Shown here: in pieces, positions 28,684-35,808 of the stretch
Position numbering within the stretch: the first letter of the stretch is position 1
Layout: every line of letters begins with the position of its first letter
Assembly (NCBI GenBank): GCA_020650975.1
Contig: JAIPMN010016796.1
Location: 1,361-37,168 of the forward strand
From: Apostichopus californicus
Lineage: Eukaryota > Echinodermata > Holothuroidea > Aspidochirotida > Stichopodidae
Direction of reading: 5' to 3'
DNA length: 35,808 nt
Position numbers and translations under genes: made by a program
Notes under the pieces: model-generated
What the model saw: only the letters and a program-made list of their open reading frames with translations
The model's database searches: none
What the model was told of the DNA's origin: nothing

Positions 28684-29140
28684 AACCAGAGACAGCCGAT
28701 GTAGATAACATCGATATTGAAGGGGGCATTCCTGAAGGCAGGAGATGAAACCAGAGGCAACCAATGTAGATAACATCGATATTGAAGGGGGCATTCCTGA
28801 AGGCAGGAGATGAAACCAGAGGCAGCCGTTGTAGATAACATCGATGATGAAGCCAAAAGATGAAACAAGAGGCAGCCAATGTAGATAACATTGATATGGA
28901 AGCGGGCATTTCAGAAGGCAGGAGATGAAGCCAGAGGCAGCCGATGTAGATAACATCGATATTGAAGGGGGCATTTCAGAAGGCAGAAGATGAAACCAGA
29001 TGCAACCGATGTAGATAACATCAATGATGAAGCAGGCATTTCAGAAGGCAGGAGATGTAACCAGAGGCAACTGATGTAGATAACATCGATGATGAAGTAG
29101 GCATTTCAGAAGGAAGGAGATGTAACCAGTGACACAGGAT
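28598..29140. repeat. 65-bp minisatellite spanning the ATAD5 stop codon
   Basis: GATGTAGATAACATYGAT (or a close variant) recurs at 28633, 28698, 28763, 28828, 28878, 28943, 29008 and 29073. The period is 65 bases except one shortened 50-base unit. Linked words are GGGGGCATTTCAGAAGGCAG and GAGATGAAACCAGAGGCA. As 65 is not a multiple of three, the frame changes in every unit and translation stops at the end of the first. The array continues through the presumed 3' UTR. Confidence 0.92.
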
Positions 29141-29180
29141 CTTTATAAACAATTAAGAAATAAATGCTGACACATTTTTA
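28684..29180 (+). promoter_or_regulatory. Presumed ATAD5 3' UTR and poly(A) signal
   Basis: Downstream of the stop, the minisatellite ends at about 29140 and GAAATAAATG at about 29157-29166 supplies a canonical AATAAA. Another AATAAA lies at about 29370. I assign the first as the likelier signal. Confidence 0.5.
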
Positions 29181-31050
29181 GTAAACTGCACAAAATCTGT
29201 CAATATTGTTACACTACACAAGGCCCTACTTATGGTCATCGGTGACAGACAAATGCACAATGGACAGTGTACTAGTTAACGATTCAGTAAATTAATGTCA
29301 ACCAAAACTTTTATTTAAAAAGGAACTTCTTTTCATTCCAGTTCACCAAACTTGATAAAAAATACTCAAAATAAAAGAGATTTGGGAACTTTCATCAATT
29401 TTAGCATCCTAAATTAGGGGTAATCTGACCATTAATTATTGACTCTAAGATCTATCCATATTCATAGATGAAGCTTTTAAAACTGGGAGATTTGCCACCA
29501 AAAGTTAACTAAATAGCTATAATTTGCTATAAATTTGTGCATTCCTGATGGTTCCTTACACTCCCAATTTATACCCGGAGGAGATTCAAAATAGGTTGGT
29601 TTATATTTCTATGGCCAAAATCCTGACCAAATGTTATGTAAATTGTAATGTGAACAGTATATTTGTGGTTAAAACTGAAGACCTGGATAGGAAATATCAA
29701 GAGTGGGTGAAACTGCTTGTAAAATGTTAAAATGGCAACTCACTGTGGATTTCTTCCATTGTGTCGCAAAAGTCACTTCACTTGTATTCATTGCTTTGAG
29801 AAAACTTTTAGTCTTGGCTGTAGTCATAGTAACCGACGGAAACAGGCATTCTTTAAGTGATATGTTGGTACCAATGCATCCCATCAGTTAACCTTTTAAC
29901 CCCTTTTAAATTCAAGCAGTTATGATATTTTGAAGGTATACTATTATTCCCTTTGTAAAATGACACCACAAAATGGTTTTGTTAGTTTCATCAATTGTAT
30001 TCCATTGATGAAGATCTGGTGGTTGCTAGGCAATGGGTGTGGATCTTCAGAATTTTAAGTGAAGGATATGTTGGGCAACCTATTTGGAGATATTCTAAAC
30101 TTTGGGCATCAAAATTCAATGACATCTTGTACATTTATGTAATAATAGTTTCATCTTTTTTATCATATTTTGGCAAACTTTGTTTATCAATAGAAATTAA
30201 TTATCTTTTAAGTCAAGAAAATGAATGGAAAATCTTTGCATGAATTATCTCTGAAATAAAATGGATGACTCTTTTACAAGAAATTATTTCTCATGTTTTG
30301 TTTTTTGTTTGTTTGTGCTTTTAGAGCCTAGTGAACTGGTAATATGTGCTAGTTTCTTACATCGATCAGTTTCTCTTCAATTTAATCTAATAGTCATTCC
30401 AAAATTAAAGAAATCATTCAATAGTTGTAAAGGAATTGCATATTCGTAAATTGACATTTGTATTTGAAACCTAGAGCCTTCCCCCCTCCCCAAACTCCCA
30501 CTGCAAGGAACAACAAGTGTTGCAACGGTTTCGGACCCGGAGGTGGAAATGGAGCCAACCTAAGTTTGTCCCTAAATATGTATTCCCCAAATGTGAAATT
30601 ATGGTCACATGTGTTTGAACAACCAGATGCATTTAACTGCCACTTGCAAAGCATTTGCCTGTATTTTACTAATGTGAACAATCTGAACTTCCAGAAAAAA
30701 TATTTAATGTAGTATGCTAAAAGTGGGGGCCAACAGTGATGGCTTTTATAGTAAATTACATAAAAAGACTAAAGATGAACATAACAAACTTTGATATGGT
30801 ACTGATAATATATAATTTATTTATTCCTCTTAGAATATGCTGAACAATTTCTCTTTGAAACATTCTCAAACACACCTTGATATTGTTTTTCACACAGAGG
30901 AAGATATCATTTATTTATTTTGGATTATTATTATTATTGGATTTGGATTATTATTATTGGATTGTTATTATTATTATTATATCATTTATTTTGGAAGAAT
31001 GAAAACTGAATGAACAATTGTCATTTGGAAAAATGAAACAAAATGAGAAA
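29181..31050. other. Intergenic region between ATAD5 and the minus-strand microgene
   Basis: AT-rich, with only short chance ORFs (up to 87 codons, none recognised). A C-rich patch lies at about 30480-30500 and an ATT microsatellite at 30925-30985. I see no RNA gene. Confidence 0.5.
30925..30985. repeat. ATT/GGATT microsatellite
   Basis: Runs of ATTATTATT interrupted by GGATTTGGATT and GGATTG. Confidence 0.8.
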
Positions 31051-31072
31051 TTCTGCAAACATTGATTACATT

Positions 31073-31100
31073 TTTATTAAGACTCTCAACGAGACTTTAT
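31073..31100 (-). terminator. Poly(A) signals of the minus-strand microgene
   Basis: On the minus strand AATAAA occurs at 31100-31095 and again at 31078-31073, about 750 bases past the stop codon of the 52-residue ORF. No better signal lies closer. Confidence 0.4.
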
Positions 31101-31842
31101 TGAGACTCTCAACGATCCCTATACAGCTCATGCTCTCTGTGGTCAAACCTTATTCAGTGCACTGTAGCACAGCTTGATCAGACAACAGTGAATGCTGACA
31201 ATTTCTATTCCACAGCCAGCCTATGGAATAAAGGCAAATGTTTCAAGTTATAGTCTAATCACCGAGCTGCTAAAAGTGCTAAAATTAATATTTGGTCCTG
31301 GTGAGATATCTTGTATCTAGACATGATTCTTCTCTGATGTCTACAGTACATATCTGAACCGCCTTAGCAGGTCCATTCTGAGCCTGGCTTTGAGATGCAG
31401 CAACAATGTCTTTCAATAGTTGACAAGAATACTTCTTAAGCTTTAACTTTTCAAACTTGTGTCATTTCAACAAGAATAGTTAATATATAATTTCTAATAT
31501 TTTATCCTCCTCACCACCCCCCCCCACCCCCAACAACAAGTTAATCTTCTCAAGAAACATTACAATGGCAGTTTATCTTCTCTAGAAACAGTAGAATAAC
31601 AGGAATACTCTTGTTAGAAGAAATATTTGCAGAAATAAGTTCTAGAGCAAAGTCCTAAACTAAGAGAAAGCAGGCTACAGCTCTATATAGTTAGTTTACA
31701 TCAAGTTCAATCCAAATATCATTGTGATGGTATGATATTTGTTATCTGCTATTTACTGAATCAGGTTGTTGGCACCCATGCAAATGACTAGGATGAAGAT
31801 GTCAGTTCAATGTCAACGTAGCATACTAGCGTATGTCCATAA

Positions 31843-32001
31843 TCATAGTTTCTTGATCCAATAGTGAAAGATGAGGAGGGATGAGATTGCAAGTAAACCG
31901 AGAACTCCCCAAACGAGGTTATCCTCTGGCTCTGGTGCTAGCGTGGTATCAAGTGTATGTCCGCCATCGGTGAACATGGTGACTGTTTCTCCATAGTCCA
32001 T
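31843..32001 (-). CDS. 52-residue single-pass membrane microprotein (unrecognised)
   Basis: Minus-strand ORF, ATG at 32001-31999, stop TGA at 31845-31843. The start context GCAACAATGG is strong (A at -3, G at +4). The first ~28 residues are polar and acidic (MDYGETVTMFTDGGHTLD, then APEPEDN). Residues ~29-48 form one hydrophobic helix (LVWGVLGLLAISSLLIFHYW), and the protein ends IKKL, so an N-out or lumenal/C-cytosolic single-span topology is likely. A splice acceptor ATCTTTCAG|TATTTAAC lies 27 bases upstream (exon from 32028), implying a noncoding 5' exon toward 33 kb. Poly(A) signals lie downstream. It resembles SMIM-type microproteins in plan only; I assign no family and no function. Confidence 0.55.
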   Translation of the reverse strand: MDYGETVTMFTDGGHTLDTTLAPEPEDNLVWGVLGLLAISSLLIFHYWIKKL

Positions 32002-32028
32002 TGTTGCAGCTTGTAATCAAGTTAAATA

Positions 32029-33167
32029 CTGAAAGATGACAAAACATGAGGTATTAGGATGACATATGAAACAATGATGACAGGTATAAGTGTCAATATA
32101 TATCAAAAAATGTACAAAAGTGTTTCACAAATTGCATGATTTTATGATATTTTGTAGCAAAATATAAACCATTTTTGGGCAAGCTGAGTACCTGAGGCCA
32201 TACACATTGCATCTTTTCTCTGTTATCAGTCAATACAATAACCTAACAGTGTTGATATGATAATGAAATCCACCTTTCATCATAATATGCCATTTTGATA
32301 AAGACACAAGTATTATAAACTATGGACCTACTACCAAGGTCATCATTGTATAGGCTTCATTGTATTATCTGCTTTAAACGGTCAGTAGTATTCATTTGTT
32401 TTACAGAAGCTTTCAGAGAGACATAGCATGCTTGTAATTGAAAAAGGATGGTACTTGCTAGGTTGTAATTTAATCACATGAAATTGTTGTGTTAAGTTCA
32501 TAAAAATCTTCATGTTAGCATATTTAGACAAAGTAATTACACAAGAGTGAGTCCAGCTACTGGCTTTTGTCCAATCACGTTTTAACTATATTGCCTTTTG
32601 TGACTGACACTAGTATTCATGAAATCTCGTATTTGGCCTCAAGTATAAAATTAAAGCCAAAGCTAATGTTATATTTGGAAGCTGGAGACCACTTTTTCAC
32701 TTTCTTCTTATCCTTTGCATGTTGTTTACTGCAATCCCTGAAATGCAATTGCTAAAATTGTTAATACAACAAACTAACATCCAATCCTTGTAACTAGTGT
32801 TAAAACTGGTAAAGTGGTATTACGCGTGGTAACACATGTCAGTATTTGATAAGTAGGCGATTAACCTAAGTACTGTAGCCTATCACTATCAGTAGTATCA
32901 CAGTTAGGCCTGCAGCCTAGGCCTGTGTCAGGCTACCTTTTAATCTTTGGACGACTAAGAAGTGATAAGACCTTGGCAAATCCAATAATTGACTCGTCGA
33001 AAACGTACCTAAATCAAAAGAGAAGCAGTTCACACTCTGGAGAGCGAGACTTTAAATGGTCCTGGGTCGTCTTACAGCGGTGCTGGGCATCATCAGTGCT
33101 AGATTGCACTGTTGGAATTGTAGAGCTAATATATAGTGTTACCGTGATACGTCAATTACCAACTTAC
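32029..33167 (-). other. Probable 5' intron and first-exon region of the microgene
   Basis: No coding sequence is apparent. Reading the minus strand, possible donors include GTG|GTAAGTTG (intron from 33167), TTTAG|GTACGTTT (from 33008) and GCT|GTAAGACG (about 33074). Which one is used cannot be decided here. AGGCCT/CCTAGG words cluster at about 32908-32923. Confidence 0.3.
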
Positions 33168-33239
33168 CACACAAATCTTGACTGGCCACAATTGCGATTA
33201 TGCAATAGTCATCCTTCGTACTTGCCTGGGTAGCCAGTC

Positions 33240-33820
33240 TGTGTGAAGCCTTTACAATGCTCACTGATTGTGGACGAAATCCAAACAAAGCTCGTCACGT
33301 TTGGCGTATTTGCAAGTGATGTCACTTCAACTTTATTGAGTTCATCTAGCATATTTTGTGGTAGGCAATATAGTCATAACAGTTTGATCATAACAATAAC
33401 GTGAAGTCACATGATTTGAACAATAGTCTTCCGGTTTGATAGGGGCATTCCGGACTGAATATTGCAGGCAGAGCTAGCAAACAGCAAAATTATACTCAAA
33501 AGTAGGTATAATGCTGTCACCTGGCAGAAACGTGACAACGGCGTGAATGAGTCAATGTGGGTAATATGCACGACCTTCAATACCCTATTCGAGGTAGACT
33601 GTGTTAATTTTTCAGCGGGCTGTTGGCCGTCTTCAGCCTGGTGATATGGGCAACTTGAATTTAGCGGAAGCGGTACCACCGGACATCACACATACTGTAC
33701 TGTCATTGTCAACCTCACTGAGAGTTAATTCTTTAGGTTATATCGAAGTTCGGTCAACAGTACTGTAGGAGAGGCCTTCTGCATTTCTCTAGTTGATTTT
33801 CCGTTCAGAAAGACAATAAT
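33240..33820. promoter_or_regulatory. Candidate shared promoter region, microgene (-) and GGH (+)
   Basis: The two genes diverge here. Visible sites: CGTCACGTTT at 33293-33302 and GTCACATGAT at 33406-33415, each near the CLEAR/E-box consensus GTCACGTGAC that TFEB-type factors use at lysosomal genes, and TGATGTCA (33317-33324) within the palindrome AAGTGATGTCACTT, an ATF/CRE-like site. GGH is a lysosomal hydrolase, so CLEAR-like sites would make sense, but single short matches are weak. Confidence 0.3.
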
Positions 33821-33911
33821 ATGTCATCATCAGTGCTCCTGACATTGGCTTTAGCCTCTTTGGGAATATTGTACGCAAAATGCGAACATATTAATGATCG
33901 TCCAATTGTCG
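33821..33911 (+). CDS. GGH: Gamma-glutamyl hydrolase exon 1 (signal peptide)
   Basis: Gamma-glutamyl hydrolase (EC 3.4.19.9, peptidase family C26) trims polyglutamate tails from folates in lysosomes and can be secreted. The exon encodes MSSSVLLTLALASLGILYAK, a typical signal peptide with a hydrophobic core and a probable cut near AKC, then CEHINDRPIVG. The RPIVG motif matches the start of the mature vertebrate enzyme (RPIIG). Donor GTCG|GTAAGT, phase 1, which fits exon 2. The ATG is the first in frame; the upstream sequence has no longer open frame joining it. Confidence 0.92.
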
Positions 33912-34133
33912 GTAAGTTGGTGAATTATGCCTTATTATCGTGTTTTGAATTATTTATACTAGGTAGGCCTAGACCTAATGCGTTTTTGGAAGTGACTGAC
34001 AGATATAGCTGGTGTTATATATGTAACTGATACAGTATGCTTTTCACCAGGAAAATATGGTTGCCCTTGCCCTAAAAAAGGCACTTGAAACTGTTGACCA
34101 TTCAATTGTCTGAGTTTGGAATATGTACAGAAT

Positions 34134-34323
34134 ATGTATTTTAGATCCTCCTGCAAGCAGGAACTTGCGAAGAAGCCTCATTGGCTTATCAAAGCCGCAA
34201 GCTGACCGAAGTCAGTCTCTTACATTGATTTGTGAATTGTTAATTGTCAACAACTCTGTAACTGGACGACATACATTAATCTGGGAGTGACTCGAACCAG
34301 GGACCTTATGATTGAAAGGCACC
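34134..34323 (-). mobile_element. tRNA-derived SINE (family A), minus strand, copy 3
   Basis: Same body as 16622-16864 and 19818-20056 (TTAGATCCTCCTGCAAGCAG, GGCTTATCAAAGCCGCAAGC, CAACTCTGTAACTGGACGAC on the plus strand). An internal deletion removes the TTAACGTCCATGATTATG stretch, and the tRNA head is truncated before the A box (ends at GGCACCG, ~34323). The B box is still present. Confidence 0.85.
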
Positions 34324-34379
34324 GTGGCATTGAAAAGTAGTTTGAGGGTTTCTTGCAGACTCCATACCTTGGAAGTCAA

Positions 34380-35110
34380 TGGTGTGAAGCCTGGCTTTCT
34401 TCTGCCCATTACTTGATACATTGCAAATATGTAAGTGAAACTAAGTCAATCCTGCTTTGTAGTAAAAGAAAAAAAACTACCCTTCCTGAGGAAAATCTGT
34501 CACTGTCAGTTAATAATGATCCTATTGATCAGGTCCAAATGTCTACTTATCTTGGTGTTGTAGTTGATGACAAATTTCAATTCAGGGCACATTTTGAAAA
34601 TCAGATATCAAAATTAAAAAGGTCTGTCCTTTCATCCCTTATATGACACTTGAAAAAAATAGTATTTATAACACTCTTAATTATTTTACCTCATATTGAC
34701 TATTGCTCACCAGTTTGGTGTCCCCTCCAGAGAAACTACATACAGTGTGTTCAAAATCATTGTATACAGATTATACTACTGTATAAACAGTCACTCCCAG
34801 AGCCATGTCAAAGACCTGCTTGAAGAGCTAATATTGATGAGTTATTAACCAGCATTTTAATTTTAATATCTGTTTTCAAGTGTGGAAGATAGTTCATGGT
34901 CTTGCTTCATACTGTACTTACTGGCTAACGTATTTACCACCATGCAAACCAGCGAAATATATCCCCACAATTGTATTTATACTCGCTTTTCCACCAAATT
35001 AGATGTATAAAAGGGTCCACAAGGATTCCTTCTAATAAATTGTGAGCCAGAGCCTGGAACAATCTTCCATACAAAATCCAAAACTCTCTTCAATGAATCA
35101 AAACTAAGCA
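34380..35110 (+). pseudogene. Decayed LINE reverse-transcriptase fragment
   Basis: Fragments in several frames: SETKSILLCSKRKK, then LSLSVNNDPIDQVQMSTYLG and VVVDDKFQFRAHF (about 34433-34643). LPHIDYCSPVW and LQRNYIQCVQNHC-type sequence follow (about 34680-34770), then KIVHGLASYCTYW (about 34885-34925) and RAWNNLP (about 35050-35070). This is the usual order of the C-terminal half of CR1/Jockey-like RT polyproteins. Many stops and frameshifts; not a gene. Confidence 0.7.
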
Positions 35111-35557
35111 TGCAATTTTCATTCTTCAAAATGTGCCTCAATACTTTATTAATGCAATCTTCACGTTAACAATATGTTTCATTGTTTTTACATTCTTTTG
35201 AATTTTGTTTTGGCTTTTGGAACTTTCTATACTGCTTATTTACTCTATTCCTCATTTTTTGTACTTAGTTTGTATATTTATGTTCTTTGGTTGTAAATTT
35301 TATGTTTTAGCTCCAATGAAAAGCAATCCTTTGAGATTGATTTGGATTCTAAATAAACTTAGAATAAAATGTTGGTGTGCTGTATATATATAGGCCCTAG
35401 TACAATATTTCATAACACATGAGCATTCCATATCATATTTTTTTGTTAAACGTTTCCTTTTAATTTGATCTTACATTTCGAAAAGTGGATCATGTTGCAT
35501 CCCACATGTACTGTATATCTTGCAAAGTTCTTTTTTTGTCTCTAACTACCATCGCAG

Positions 35558-35720
35558 GTATTCTTTCACAAGAATCTGTTGAGAGCCTGAAAAAGTTTGG
35601 ACCAACCTACATTCCTGCTTCATATGTGAAGTTTATTGAATCAGCTGGTGCCAGAGTTGTTCCAATACTTGTGAATCAAACAGACAGTTATTACAACCAG
35701 ATGTTCCAGTCTCTCAATGG
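35558..35720 (+). CDS. GGH: Gamma-glutamyl hydrolase exon 2 (gene continues off window)
   Basis: Begins phase 1 (acceptor CATCGCAG|GTATTC) and reads GILSQES, then FGPTYIPASYVKFIESAGAR, VVPILVNQTDSYY and FQSLNG. The YIxASYVKxxESAGARVVP block is the hallmark N-terminal segment of GGH, and SLNG precedes the LFPGG oxyanion-loop strand expected in exon 3. The likely donor is AATGG|GTTTGT at 35721 (phase 2). The catalytic Cys and His lie beyond the window end, so activity cannot be judged. Confidence 0.9.
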
Positions 35721-35808
35721 GTTTGTTATTTGCAGTGTTAGCGATTTTTCAGTTTATCAAACGAACTATAAAATGAATCAAAACTTAGGCATTGCTTGAT
35801 AGTACCAA

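Larger units (their letters stand above)
33912..35557 (+). other. GGH: GGH intron 1
   Basis: A 1.6-kb intron between phase-1 sites (GTCG|GTAAGT ... CATCGCAG|GTATTC). It contains a SINE (34134-34323) and a decayed LINE RT fragment (about 34380-35110); the rest is AT-rich with nothing recognised. Confidence 0.75.

Noticed and set aside
28530-28974. Three overlapping minus-strand frames of ~102-112 codons with repeated peptides
   Set aside because: Frame-rotated translations of the 65-bp minisatellite, antisense to the ATAD5 end.

Overview
This is animal nuclear DNA: split genes with GT-AG introns, a vertebrate-like 17-exon replication gene, tRNA-derived SINEs, CR1/L2-like non-LTR retrotransposon tails and many small DNA-transposon relics. 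Protein similarity to vertebrate ATAD5 and gamma-glutamyl hydrolase, together with frequent AGGCCT/CCTAGG words, suggests a marine invertebrate deuterostome, most likely an echinoderm. That assignment is inference; nothing in the window proves it.

Layout. Positions 1-5.6 kb are repeat-dense intergenic DNA: a hAT terminus, the 3' end of a LINE, a ~50-bp tandem array, a hairpin/direct-repeat cluster, hAT-like sequence, a foldback/tandem element and a TTAA-flanked MITE. Positions 5.6-7.4 kb hold a candidate promoter and 5' UTR exon. Positions 7413-28683 (+) encode a complete ATAD5/ELG1 orthologue. I traced 17 coding exons whose splice phases all agree; together they give 1822 codons plus a stop. 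The protein has a PIP-like box, a SYEEFL motif, two AT-hooks, an acidic tract, an RFC box, Walker A, a lysine-rich 12-residue tandem repeat between Walker A and B, Walker B, sensor 1, sensor 2 and a conserved RRFLHYF C-terminal motif. Its introns carry SINEs, hAT MITEs, TTAA MITEs, a LINE tail, a 39-bp minisatellite and a long inverted repeat pair that brackets exons 8-10. A 65-bp minisatellite starts inside the last coding exon and runs into the 3' UTR.

Positions 29.2-31.0 kb look like plain intergenic DNA. On the minus strand, 31843-32001 encodes a 52-residue single-pass membrane microprotein that I do not recognise; it has a splice acceptor just upstream and poly(A) signals downstream. From 33821 (+) the first two coding exons of gamma-glutamyl hydrolase (GGH) are visible; the gene continues past the window. 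Its first intron contains a SINE and a decayed LINE reverse transcriptase. The minus-strand microgene and GGH point away from each other and may share a promoter region at about 32.9-33.8 kb.

ATAD5 acts in the nucleus (PCNA unloading, genome stability) and GGH in the lysosome (folate polyglutamate trimming). Nothing here indicates a shared pathway. I see no bacterial-type operons, CRISPR arrays or viral genes. The least ordinary content is in ATAD5 itself: a triplicated splice donor after exon 8, the repeat-built insert between the Walker motifs, the minisatellite at its stop codon, and intronic inverted repeats that could favour a circular RNA of exons 8-10.
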